From Clostridia bacterium (GTDB lineage: Bacteria; Bacillota; Clostridia; UBA1381), in assembly GCA_017443895.1 (NCBI GenBank), contig JAFSXU010000046.1, positions 1 through 53,339 on the forward strand: a stretch of DNA of 53,339 nt. The letters run 5' to 3'. The notes under the pieces were generated by a model. It had not been told where the DNA came from. It ran no database searches and saw only the letters and a program-made list of their open reading frames with translations. Each line of letters opens with the position of its first letter. Position 1 is the first letter of the stretch. Positions 40,663 through 47,646 of this stretch are shown here, piece after piece. The translations under genes and the position numbers were made by a program.

Positions 40663-42084
40663 TTATTCTGCTAATTCTCCGTTTAAGCTCCAGGTCATAG
40701 CCTGTGTTACTTTAACCTTTACATATTTACCTATCAAATCGGGACTGCCCTTAAAATTAACTATTTTTGAGCTGTCGCATCTGCCTGATAGGACATTTTC
40801 GTCTTTTATGCTCTTACCCTCTACCAAGACGGTCTGCACAGTTCCCACATATGCGTCATTTTTACGCTTTGATATGGCGTTTTGAACCTCTAAAAGACGG
40901 TTGAAATTTTTATGGATTTCCTCGTCGGTTAAAACAAAGTCCAATTTTGCCGCCGGTGTACCCTCTCGCCTTGAATAGATAAATGAATAGATATGGTCAA
41001 ACTCGACCTCTTCTATTACCTTTATTGTGTCCTCAAAATCCTCGTTTGTTTCGGTCGGGAAACCGACAATAACATCGGAGGATAAGAAAATATCGGGGAT
41101 TTTCTTTTTTATCCTGCGTATTTTTTCAAGGTATTCGTCCCTTGTATAGTGCCTGTTCATCTCGCGAAGCACTCTGTCGTTTCCTGCCTGGAACGGTAAG
41201 TGGAGTTGGTGGCAAACCTTGTCACATTCTGCCATTGCATCAATCAGGGCATCTGATAAGTCCTTGGGGTGCGAGGTCATAAACCGTATACGCTCCACAC
41301 CCTCAACCTCGTTTACCAAACGCAATAGCTTTGCAAAGTCAATATCCTCGTCCAAGTCCTTGCCGTAGGAATTTACATTCTGACCTAAGAGTGAAATCTC
41401 GCTACAGCCTCCCTTTACAAGCTCCTTTATCTCGTTTATAATATCCTCGCTCTTTCTGCTTCGCTCCCTGCCTCTTACATACGGAACAATGCAATAGCTA
41501 CAGAAATTGTTGCACCCAAACATTACAGATACCCACGCCTGATACTTACTCTCGTGCATAGTGGGTATATCCTCGGCAATGGCGCCGTCGCTGTTTTCAA
41601 TATCAAATACGGCTTTTTTTCTGTGCATTGCCTCATACAAAAGCTTTGGCATACGGTAAAGAGCGTGTGTGCCAAACACTAAATCAACATGGTTGTGTAC
41701 TTTCTTTATCTGCTTGGCAATATGCTCCTGCTGTACCATACATCCGCAAACGGCAATGGTCATATCGCCGTGACGCTCCTCTTTGATGTGCTTTAGTATT
41801 CCCAAGCGCCCGAAAACCTTTTGCTCGGCATTCTCCCTTACCGCGCAGGTGTTATATATTACAAGGTCTGCCTCCTCCTCGTCATCAACAAACGAAAATC
41901 CGCATTCTTTTAACATTCCCCTTATACGCTCGGTGTCGTTCTCGTTTTGCTGACAGCCGTAGGTCTTTGTACAAGCTCTTCGTTCTCTGCCGTGGGTTAT
42001 TGCAAAAATATTGTTTTCTTCCTTTATTTTTGCCATAAATGAGCATTGCTCATTCATTTGCTCTTTGGTTATAACTTCTGCCAT
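40663..42084 (-). CDS. miaB: tRNA-2-methylthio-N6-dimethylallyladenosine synthase MiaB
   Basis: A 473-residue radical SAM methylthiotransferase. The N-terminal UPF0004 domain has KTYGCQQNENDTERI (C44), YNTCAVRE (C80) and AVCGCMVQ (C113/C115) for the auxiliary cluster. The radical SAM motif is FGCNNFCSYCIVPYVRGRERSR (C191, C195, C198). A TRAM RNA-binding domain ends the protein. It adds the methylthio group to i6A37 made by MiaA. It is transcribed ahead of the YlbF-like gene. Confidence 0.97.
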   Translation of the reverse strand: MAEVITKEQMNEQCSFMAKIKEENNIFAITHGRERRACTKTYGCQQNENDTERIRGMLKECGFSFVDDEEEADLVIYNTCAVRENAEQKVFGRLGILKHIKEERHGDMTIAVCGCMVQQEHIAKQIKKVHNHVDLVFGTHALYRMPKLLYEAMHRKKAVFDIENSDGAIAEDIPTMHESKYQAWVSVMFGCNNFCSYCIVPYVRGRERSRKSEDIINEIKELVKGGCSEISLLGQNVNSYGKDLDEDIDFAKLLRLVNEVEGVERIRFMTSHPKDLSDALIDAMAECDKVCHQLHLPFQAGNDRVLREMNRHYTRDEYLEKIRRIKKKIPDIFLSSDVIVGFPTETNEDFEDTIKVIEEVEFDHIYSFIYSRREGTPAAKLDFVLTDEEIHKNFNRLLEVQNAISKRKNDAYVGTVQTVLVEGKSIKDENVLSGRCDSSKIVNFKGSPDLIGKYVKVKVTQAMTWSLNGELAE

Positions 42085-42096
42085 ATTGTAAATCCT

Positions 42097-42393
42097 TTAA
42101 ATTTCGTAGTCTACCACTCTTCGCTCTTTGACATTGGGGCGGACAAATTCCGCACCTACTGCCTTATGAAGAGGGTGATTTATATATTCTGACAAATCAG
42201 CCTTTGTTTCAAACTTTGATACAAGCACAATGTCAGATGCGGCATCTGTTTCGTTAAAATTTATACCGACCGTCAAGTCCTTTATAACATCAATTTGTCC
42301 GTTTAAGGCTTCAAGCTTTTCTTTTATTGTATTTGCTGTCTTTTCTTTATCGACATCGTCTGATATTTTCCACATAACTATATGATAAACCAT
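42097..42393 (-). CDS. Dabb-domain protein (stress-responsive alpha/beta barrel)
   Basis: A 98-residue single-domain protein. VYHIVMWKISDDVDKEKTANTIKEKLEAL, DLTVGINFNETDAASDIVLVSKFETKADLSEYINHPLHKAVGAEFVRP and the final RRVVDYEI match the dimeric alpha/beta barrel (Dabb) family. Members include plant stress proteins and a few small-molecule enzymes; most bacterial ones are uncharacterised. It has GGAGGAA before its ATG, its own promoter, and leads the miaB transcript. Confidence 0.9.
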   Translation of the reverse strand: MVYHIVMWKISDDVDKEKTANTIKEKLEALNGQIDVIKDLTVGINFNETDAASDIVLVSKFETKADLSEYINHPLHKAVGAEFVRPNVKERRVVDYEI

Positions 42394-42429
42394 ATTTATT
42401 CCTCCAAAACAATACTATTTCAATTTAGC

Positions 42430-42459
42430 ATTATACCACATTTTCATTGATTTAGTCAA
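42430..42459 (-). promoter_or_regulatory. Promoter of the Dabb-miaB-ylbF unit
   Basis: Minus strand TTGACT, 18-bp spacer, TATAAT. It is back to back with the plus-strand promoter at 42495. Confidence 0.8.
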
Positions 42460-42494
42460 TTAAATATAACAGATTTTTTACATAATATTTTCAC

Positions 42495-42523
42495 TTGACA
42501 ATCTGTTTAATATATTATACAAT
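42495..42523 (+). promoter_or_regulatory. Promoter of the AbrB/RelE toxin-antitoxin pair
   Basis: TTGACA, 17-bp spacer, TACAAT. The start of transcription would fall in the triplicated octamer at 42527-42550. Confidence 0.8.
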
Positions 42524-42526
42524 AAT

Positions 42527-42550
42527 CAAAGAAACAAAGAAACAAAGAAA
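42527..42550 (+). repeat. Triplicated octamer CAAAGAAA, possible operator
   Basis: Three exact head-to-tail copies of CAAAGAAA directly downstream of the -10 box. The next gene encodes an AbrB-type DNA-binding antitoxin, so an autoregulatory site is plausible; simple slippage of an A-rich leader is the alternative. Confidence 0.6.
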
Positions 42551-42596
42551 TTTTATTTTGCATATAATAAAGTTAGTTATGAAAGGCAGGTAAGAT

Positions 42597-42926
42597 ATGA
42601 CAACAAAAAGAGTTTCAATATCATCAAAAAGACAGATAACAATACCGCAAAAATTTTTTGCGCTTATAGGCTTTGAAAAAGAGGCTGAATGCTTTGTAAA
42701 AGGCAATGAGCTTGTTATCCGCCCCATAAAAACGGCAGTGGGCGGTGAGTTTGCGGAGCAGATTTTGTCGGATTTAATAAAGCAGGGATACAGCGGTGAT
42801 GAGCTCTTGCAAAAATTTAAGGAGATGCAAAAAGAGGTTCGCCCTGCAGTCAGTGCAATGTTAGACGATGCAACAAAGGCTGCCAAGGGCATCGGCGAGT
42901 ACGAAACCTATGACGACATTTTCTGA
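42597..42926 (+). CDS. AbrB/SpoVT-type antitoxin
   Basis: A 109-residue antitoxin. The N-terminal swapped-hairpin DNA-binding domain is TTKRVSISSKRQITIPQKFFALIGFEKEAECFVKGNELVIRPI. The remaining acidic, helical half (EQILSDLIKQGYSGDELLQKFKEMQ ... YETYDDIF) should wrap the toxin. It is 17 bp upstream of the RelE/ParE-like gene. Stand-alone AbrB regulators lack such a tail, so the antitoxin role is favoured. Confidence 0.88.
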   Translation: MTTKRVSISSKRQITIPQKFFALIGFEKEAECFVKGNELVIRPIKTAVGGEFAEQILSDLIKQGYSGDELLQKFKEMQKEVRPAVSAMLDDATKAAKGIGEYETYDDIF

Positions 42927-42943
42927 TACGGAGGAATATACAA

Positions 42944-43237
42944 ATGACAGAGGTTAGGTTTTTGCCGCCCGCCGCAAAATATTTAAAGAAACTAAAAGAC
43001 AAACGCTTAAAAGAGCTATTTAAAAATGCAATTGACAAAATCCGGGAAGACTACACCGCAGGCGAAGCAAAAACAGGGGATTTGAGCGGTGTGTTCGGAT
43101 ATGATATTTATTATAATAAGACAAATTATGAGCTTGCATACACGGTTGAATATCAAAACGACAGGATTATTGTAATAATTATGGCAGGAACGAGAGAAAA
43201 TTTTTATGAGCAATTAAAACGGTATATGAAAAGATAG
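42944..43237 (+). CDS. RelE/ParE-family toxin
   Basis: A 97-residue toxin of the RelE/ParE fold. EVRFLPPAAKYLKKLKDKRLKELFKNAIDKI, then DLSGVFGYDIYYNKTNYELAYTVEYQNDRIIVIIMAGTRENFYEQLKRY: the central beta sheet and the C-terminal A-G-T-R-E-N-FY motif are characteristic. RelE members cleave mRNA on the ribosome, ParE members poison gyrase; the sequence does not settle which. GGAGGAA precedes the ATG. Confidence 0.9.
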   Translation: MTEVRFLPPAAKYLKKLKDKRLKELFKNAIDKIREDYTAGEAKTGDLSGVFGYDIYYNKTNYELAYTVEYQNDRIIVIIMAGTRENFYEQLKRYMKR

Positions 43238-43254
43238 TACCGTAACCTAAAATA

Positions 43255-43283
43255 TTGTTTTTATCTTGATTTGGTGGTATAAT
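43255..43283 (+). promoter_or_regulatory. Promoter of the metallophosphoesterase operon
   Basis: TTGTTT, 17-bp spacer, TATAAT, about 32 bp upstream of the ATG at 43315. It overlaps the space after the toxin gene, so the operon can be read apart from the toxin-antitoxin pair. Confidence 0.75.
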
Positions 43284-43314
43284 AACCGTATATTGATTAC
43301 AAGGATTGGATTTT

Positions 43315-44151
43315 ATGAAAAATATATTAAAAACCGCAACAGTTTTAGGCGGAGCGTATGTACTTTTAAAAGGGCTTGACGACACTCTTGAAATAACAAA
43401 CTATGAGATTTCATCGCATAAAATCCCTGCGGATTTTGACGGATTTAAAATAGTGCAGATAAGCGATATTCATTCAGATATTGTAGAGGGGCTTTTTGAT
43501 GCGATAAAGAATGAACAGCCCGATATAATCGTATCGACGGGGGATTTGGTGCATCATGACGGCGATTATAAAAAATCGCTTGATTTTTGCCGTGAGCTTT
43601 TGAGCCTTGCGCCGATTTATGCGGTAACGGGTAACCATGATTTATGGCGTGGCGATTATAAGGACTTTGAGCGTGAATTGTGGGATATAGGTGTGTATAC
43701 ACTGCATTCAAACAATGTTATAATCCACCGCAAAAGCTCGGCTATATCGTTATATGGAATAGACGATCCGCTATCCGTTACGACAAAGAATATAAATTCG
43801 TTTTTGGATAAGGAGGCGTCAAAGCTAAAGCCGTTTGACGGATACAAGATATTCCTGTTCCACAGAGCAAACTGGCTTGATTACTTTAAGGATTACGATT
43901 TTGACCTTATTTTATCGGGGCATATGCACGGCGGACAGTTACGAATACCGGGGGTTGGCGGATTTGTTGCGCCACGCTCAAGCTGGTCTGATAAAAATTC
44001 AATGCTGTTCCCGAAATATTTTGGCGGATACTATGAATTTGCGGACACGAAAATGATTGTAAGCCGAGGGCTTGGCAATCCCATGATAATACCACGGATT
44101 TTTAACAGGCGTGAGCTTGTTTCAATAACATTAAAACACAAGGAGATATAA
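43315..44151 (+). CDS. Membrane-anchored metallophosphoesterase (YaeI-like)
   Basis: A 278-residue calcineurin-like phosphoesterase. The metal-binding motifs are in order: QISDIHSD, VSTGDLVHHDGD, AVTGNHDLW, LFHRANWLD and LSGHMHGGQLRIPG. A short hydrophobic N-terminus (ILKTATVLGGAYVLLKGL) may anchor it at the membrane. YaeI and relatives act on phosphoesters such as UDP-diacylglucosamine or nucleotides; the substrate here is unknown. ATG 43315 follows AAGGA by nine bases. It is 2 bp from the deacetylase gene, first of three overlapping or touching genes. Confidence 0.88.
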   Translation: MKNILKTATVLGGAYVLLKGLDDTLEITNYEISSHKIPADFDGFKIVQISDIHSDIVEGLFDAIKNEQPDIIVSTGDLVHHDGDYKKSLDFCRELLSLAPIYAVTGNHDLWRGDYKDFERELWDIGVYTLHSNNVIIHRKSSAISLYGIDDPLSVTTKNINSFLDKEASKLKPFDGYKIFLFHRANWLDYFKDYDFDLILSGHMHGGQLRIPGVGGFVAPRSSWSDKNSMLFPKYFGGYYEFADTKMIVSRGLGNPMIIPRIFNRRELVSITLKHKEI

Positions 44152-44153
44152 CT

Positions 44154-44975
44154 ATGGACAGAGATTTAATCCCAACAATGTACACCTGCTTTCCGCAAGG
44201 TAAGCACAAGGCTCTTACTATGAGCTATGATGACGGCAGAGTGTATGACAGAAAGCTTGTTGAAATTTTTAACAAGTACGGCATAAAAGGTACCTTCCAC
44301 ATAAACGGCGGGCGTTTTGACGACAGCGGAGAATACACAATTTCATTTGATGAGGTTAAAACTCTTTATAAGGGGCATGAGGTATCGTGCCATACATACA
44401 CGCACCCGACAATTGAGCGCTGTCCCCTGCCACAGGTTGTACAGCAGGTGATTGAGGACAGAAAGATTTTGGAAAAAGCTTGTGGGTACCCTGTAAGGGG
44501 AATGAGCTATCCAAACGGCTCATACAGTGAGGATATTAAGAAATTTTTGCCCGGATGCGGTATTGAATATTCAAGAGTTGTAGGCGATACGCACGATTTT
44601 AAGATACCGACTGATTTCCTTGAATGGAAAGCAACCTGCCACCATTCAAAAAATCTTATGGAGAATGCAAAGCGCTTTGCCGAGCTTAACAAGCGCCAGT
44701 ATCTCTACCTTATGTATGTATGGGGACACAGCTATGAATTCGGCGATAATGATGACTGGGGCTTAATAGAGGAATTTTGCGAGTTTATAGGAAACCGTGA
44801 CGATATATGGTATGCCACAAATATAGAAATTGTTGACTACCTGAACGCCGCAAAGAACTTAAAATACACCGCCGTATGCGATAAGGTTTATAACCCCAAC
44901 GCAATGAGCGTTTGGATTCAGACACCGACTAAAATACTTGAAATTCCGGGCGGTCAGACGGTCGAGCTGTTATGA
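44154..44975 (+). CDS. Polysaccharide deacetylase family protein (NodB/CE4-like)
   Basis: A 273-residue protein with the NodB homology fold. KALTMSYDDGRVYDRKLVEIF carries the catalytic Asp and the metal-binding Asp, and VSCHTYTHPTIERCPL the H-x3-H pair. GMSYPNGSYSEDI and YLMYVWGHSYEF resemble the later motifs. There is no signal peptide or membrane segment, so it is expected in the cytoplasm, unlike wall chitin or peptidoglycan deacetylases; a soluble small-molecule or lipid-linked substrate is more likely. It overlaps the next gene by 4 bp. Confidence 0.86.
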   Translation: MDRDLIPTMYTCFPQGKHKALTMSYDDGRVYDRKLVEIFNKYGIKGTFHINGGRFDDSGEYTISFDEVKTLYKGHEVSCHTYTHPTIERCPLPQVVQQVIEDRKILEKACGYPVRGMSYPNGSYSEDIKKFLPGCGIEYSRVVGDTHDFKIPTDFLEWKATCHHSKNLMENAKRFAELNKRQYLYLMYVWGHSYEFGDNDDWGLIEEFCEFIGNRDDIWYATNIEIVDYLNAAKNLKYTAVCDKVYNPNAMSVWIQTPTKILEIPGGQTVELL

Positions 44976-45682
44976 TACGGGAGAGCGATTTATTTGGGCC
45001 TGTAAAGGAGCTTTTTGAGGGCTTGGGCTATGACATAAACGCCGAGGTCAAGGACTGCGACATCACCGCAACAAAGGGTGATGAGCTTGTGGTTATCGAG
45101 CTTAAAAAGAATTTGTCCATACATCTTTTGTCACAGGCGCTCATACGGCAAAAAACAGGTGCAATTGTCTATGTTGCCGTTCCAAAACCAAAACGGTATA
45201 ATGCAAAAAATTACCGAGATACATTGTATATTTTAAAAAAATTGGAGCTTGGGCTTGTGTTTATAAATGTGCATAACGGCCTTTCGTATGCAGAGATTGT
45301 ATACGAACCTCTGCCGTTTGTGCCTGTAGCCGAGAATAAGAAAAAAAGAGCGCAAATCCTAAAGGAAATCAAAGGGAGAACCATTGATACAAATGTGGGC
45401 GGAGTCAGCAAGAAAAAAATTGCAACCGCATTTCGCGAGGTAAATATTTACCTTGCGTGCGCCTTGGATATTTACGGCGAAATGTCGCCGTCATTTGCAA
45501 AAGAGATAACAGGTATCGAAAAAGCGCAGTCGATTTTGGGCAGGAACTATTATAACTGGTTTAAAAGAGTTAAAAAGGGCGTGTATGCGCTTACAGATAC
45601 AGGTAGGCGTGAGATTTTGGACTACCCTGAGCTTGAACAGTTCTATACACAAAAATTGCTTGATAAAAAACAGGAAATGTAA
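44972..45682 (+). CDS. DUF2161 family protein (PD-(D/E)xK nuclease-like)
   Basis: A 236-residue protein. The N-terminal half matches DUF2161, described as PD-(D/E)xK-like: FEGLGYDINAEVKDCDITATKGDELVVIELKKNLS has the expected spacing of Glu, Asp and ELKK, followed by SQALIRQKTGAIVYVAVPKP. The C-terminal half (about 140-236) has a winged-helix look (VSKKKIATAFREVNIYLACAL ... ARNYYNWFKRVKKGVYALTDTGRREI is its end region in outline). The fold suggests a DNA- or RNA-cutting enzyme, but no member is well characterised. The TAA stop is the first codon of an inverted-repeat end (45680). It starts within the deacetylase gene (4-bp overlap). Confidence 0.82.
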   Translation: MIRESDLFGPVKELFEGLGYDINAEVKDCDITATKGDELVVIELKKNLSIHLLSQALIRQKTGAIVYVAVPKPKRYNAKNYRDTLYILKKLELGLVFINVHNGLSYAEIVYEPLPFVPVAENKKKRAQILKEIKGRTIDTNVGGVSKKKIATAFREVNIYLACALDIYGEMSPSFAKEITGIEKAQSILGRNYYNWFKRVKKGVYALTDTGRREILDYPELEQFYTQKLLDKKQEM

Positions 45683-45693
45683 ATTTTGGTTTA
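45680..45693. repeat. Solitary inverted-repeat end (TAAATTTTGGTTTA)
   Basis: A single arm of the element family, identical to the left end of copies 1-3, supplying the stop codon of the preceding gene. The matching right end is missing; the next 100 bp hold a copy of the 37-bp dispersed repeat and then copy 4. It is probably the remnant of an older insertion. Confidence 0.7.
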
Positions 45694-45731
45694 GAGGGGT
45701 AATTTTGATTAAATGAATAATGAATGATGAA

Positions 45732-45768
45732 TAATGAATAATTATGGTGGAAAAATCTCCGATTTTTC
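45732..45768. repeat. Dispersed 37-bp repeat with a small hairpin, copy 2
   Basis: Matches 13505-13541 except for two bases. It includes the 8-bp stem GAAAAATC/GATTTTTC and is preceded by short GAATAATGAAT-type repeats. Confidence 0.6.
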
Positions 45769-45790
45769 TTTGATAATATGGCGTGTGCGG

Positions 45791-45948
45791 TAAATTTGGG
45801 TTTAGCGGTGTAATATCCAATGTCATTGTAGGGCAGGGGCTTGCTCCTGCCGTTCTGAATATGCGTTGTCGGGGACGGTTGGAGCAAGCCCCAACCCTAC
45901 AACCCATACCAATTGACGGTTTTATAATGTACGCTAAACCCAAATTTA
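45791..45948. repeat. Inverted-repeat element, copy 4 (variant ends TAAATTTGGGTTTA)
   Basis: 158 bp. Both ends share the same change (TAAATTTGGGTTTA and TAAACCCAAATTTA), so they remain perfect complements. The hairpins also changed in step (GGCAGGGGCTTGCTCCTGCC; GGTTGGAGCAAGCCCCAACC), while the linker AATATGCGTTGTCGGGG is kept. It ends five bases from the stop codon of the CapA-like gene. Confidence 0.85.
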
Positions 45949-45953
45949 CCGTC

Positions 45954-47018
45954 TTATTCAAATGTCAATTCAAGGGGTGCAATCAACTCTGTGCGCTCCT
46001 TGATTTTTTGTTCAATCCTTGTTCTTTCCTCGCCCTGTGCGATACATGGCTGATAATCGTTTATTCCGCTGCTTGATGAAATTCTGCACGGGATAAAGCT
46101 TATCTTATCATCGTCTGTGAACATATTATTTTCATCAAGTGTGAGCGTTGCACGCATAACCATTGTATCCATATCAGACGGCGCCGTATTTCCGCCAAAG
46201 CAGAAATTACCCAAAGAATACACAATATACCGCCCATTATATTTTTCAACGCCCTCAATAACATGTGGGTGTGTACCTATTACAAGATCTGCGCCTGCAT
46301 CAACAGCCTTATGCGCAAGCTCACGCTGTTCTTGGGTAGGCTCTACCTCTTTTTCTATGCCCCAGTGTATGGATAAAATTACAAGCTCTGCGCCGTTGCC
46401 CTTTGCGGTTTTGATATGCGTTGTCATACTTGTTACGCCCTCGTCATTTAAAGCGTTTATTCCGACAAGCCCGACCTTTATTCCCGATATATCCATATAC
46501 GCAATGTCATCGCCTATAAAGTTTACAATTCCTGCGCCGTTGAGCGTTTCTTTTGTGTCAAGCAAGGATATTTCGCCGTAGTCACGAGAATGGTTGTTTG
46601 CAAGGTTTGCCGCCTCAACAGATGCAGAGGTTAAGATATTTACATATTCGGGATTGCCACGGAACGCAAACTGCTTATCCTCACGCTCGCCGTTTGTTGA
46701 GAGAGTTCCCTCAAAATTCACAATCGTTAAATCATCGCTTGAAAACAAGTCCTTGAAATTACGCAAAAAATAGGTATAGTCGTGGTTTTGCTCCTCGACC
46801 TTACTCTCAAAACTGCCGTCTGTCGGCGTTGTAATATCCGTTGCAAGCGTGCAATCGCCCGTTGCGGTTACGGTTATACTTCGGCTTTTGGGTATAAGTG
46901 TTTGGGATACCTCTATATCATCCTCGGTATTTGGTTTATCTGACGGTGTATAAATCGCCGTTCCTATTATAAATAAAACTACTGCAAGCAATAACATACC
47001 AAGCTTTTTATAAGACAT
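45954..47018 (-). CDS. CapA-family protein (poly-glutamate synthesis CapA-like)
   Basis: A 354-residue protein with an N-terminal membrane anchor (LGMLLLAVVLFIIGTAIY) and a metallophosphatase-like CapA domain outside: VTATGDCTLATD, TIVNFEGTLS, AANLANNHSRDYG, LSIHWGIEKEVEP, ADLVIGTHPHVIEGVEKY and YSLGNFCFGG. CapA takes part in poly-gamma-glutamate capsule export in Bacillus, but no capB or capC is nearby, so an orphan envelope role is likelier. The start was set at ATG 47018 with TTGGAG upstream. A promoter with an overlapping inverted repeat lies at 47037-47084. Confidence 0.88.
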   Translation of the reverse strand: MSYKKLGMLLLAVVLFIIGTAIYTPSDKPNTEDDIEVSQTLIPKSRSITVTATGDCTLATDITTPTDGSFESKVEEQNHDYTYFLRNFKDLFSSDDLTIVNFEGTLSTNGEREDKQFAFRGNPEYVNILTSASVEAANLANNHSRDYGEISLLDTKETLNGAGIVNFIGDDIAYMDISGIKVGLVGINALNDEGVTSMTTHIKTAKGNGAELVILSIHWGIEKEVEPTQEQRELAHKAVDAGADLVIGTHPHVIEGVEKYNGRYIVYSLGNFCFGGNTAPSDMDTMVMRATLTLDENNMFTDDDKISFIPCRISSSSGINDYQPCIAQGEERTRIEQKIKERTELIAPLELTFE

Positions 47019-47036
47019 TTGCATCCACTCCAATTT

Positions 47037-47059
47037 GAATTAAATAGTTTATTTAATTC
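47037..47059. promoter_or_regulatory. Perfect inverted repeat overlapping the capA-like promoter, possible operator
   Basis: GAATTAAATA-GTT-TATTTAATTC: 10-bp arms around 3 bp. It runs from just downstream of the start point into the -10 box of the minus-strand promoter, a position suited to a repressor. No partner regulator is identified. Confidence 0.5.
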
Positions 47060-47084
47060 TACTTTATATGACATAGTTTGTCAA
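47056..47084 (-). promoter_or_regulatory. Promoter of the CapA-like gene
   Basis: Minus strand TTGACA, 17-bp spacer, TAGAAT. Confidence 0.82.
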
Positions 47085-47125
47085 ATGATATTATATCGAA
47101 AATATTTAAAATTTATAAAAATTGC

Positions 47126-47154
47126 TTGACAAATATGAGGCGGTGTGCTATACT
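47126..47154 (+). promoter_or_regulatory. Promoter of tRNA-Leu
   Basis: TTGACA, 17-bp spacer, TATACT, ending 24 bp before the tRNA. Confidence 0.9.
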
Positions 47155-47178
47155 TAACATCGTTGTAAAGCAACTTTT

Positions 47179-47267
47179 GCCGATGTGGCGGAATTGGCAG
47201 ACGCCCGGGACTTAAAATCCCGTGGGAAGAAATTCCCGTGCCGGTTCGACCCCGGCCATCGGCACCA
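47179..47267 (+). tRNA. tRNA-Leu (anticodon UAA)
   Basis: An 89-nt type II tRNA with encoded CCA. The acceptor stem is GCCGATG/CATCGGC; the anticodon loop CTTAAAA sits in a CGGGA/TCCCG stem, giving anticodon TAA; the long variable arm is GTGGGAAGAAATTCCCGT-like; the T arm has GGTTCGACCCC. The last 25 nt are duplicated at 47337-47361. Confidence 0.97.
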
Positions 47268-47278
47268 CTTAAAAACCC

Positions 47279-47302
47279 ACCCCACTGGTTTTACAGTGGG
47301 GT
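47279..47302 (+). terminator. Terminator-like hairpin after tRNA-Leu
   Basis: ACCCCACTG-GTTTTA-CAGTGGGGT, a 9-bp stem followed by GTTGTTGTTT. Closely similar hairpins recur at 47561-47587 and 49410-49435. Confidence 0.75.
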
Positions 47303-47336
47303 GTTGTTGTTTACAAAAGGAAACATTGCTGTAACA

Positions 47337-47361
47337 GGTTCGACCCCGGCCATCGGCACCA
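47337..47361 (+). repeat. 25-nt duplication of the tRNA-Leu 3' end (attachment-site scar)
   Basis: Exact copy of 47243-47267, from the T-arm to CCA. A detached tRNA 3' end is the usual footprint of a tyrosine-recombinase element that integrated at the tRNA. The two copies are only 94 bp apart, with the terminator-like hairpin between them, and no integrase gene is present in the window. Confidence 0.85.
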
Positions 47362-47560
47362 TGTCGGAGTGAGTTCCATAATGCTCACTCCGATTTTTTA
47401 TGCAAAAAATCAGAGCTCGTCTATTTCGCTACTCCTCCTTTTCCGAAACCGGTCTCGGCAAGTCGTGTTGTTCGCTTATAAATGCGCTCACTGCCACTTT
47501 GTTGCCTACCAACCGTTTTCGGGCTTTGGTGTTTTAGGATGCCTCTTTGTTAGTATATAA
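47362..47560. other. Non-coding accessory sequence between the tRNA scar and the cassette
   Basis: About 200 bp with a hairpin GGAGTGAG...CTCACTCC followed by GATTTTTT (47365-47398), which looks like a terminator, and then sequence without a convincing gene. From 47512 it becomes the left member of the direct repeat that recurs at 49361. A possible 63-codon frame here has no ribosome binding site and is not called. Confidence 0.55.
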
Positions 47561-47593
47561 ACACCCCACTGTTTTGCAGTGGGGTGTTGTTGT
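47512..47593. repeat. Left direct repeat of the accessory cassette
   Basis: ACCGTTTTCGGGCTTTGGTG and the following 60 bp, including the hairpin ACACCCCACTG/CAGTGGGGTGT (47561-47587), match 49361-49441 with scattered differences. The hairpin differences are compensated (CCCCACTG versus CCCTACTG arms). Confidence 0.75.
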
Positions 47594-47646
47594 TTACAAT
47601 TAGTTAATTTTTTACTTCAGAACCTCCGACAGTGGATTGCAGTATG

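Noticed and set aside
47369-47560. 63-codon frame in the tRNA-proximal accessory sequence
   Set aside because: Overlaps a terminator-like hairpin and the left direct repeat, lacks a ribosome site, and has no recognisable domain.
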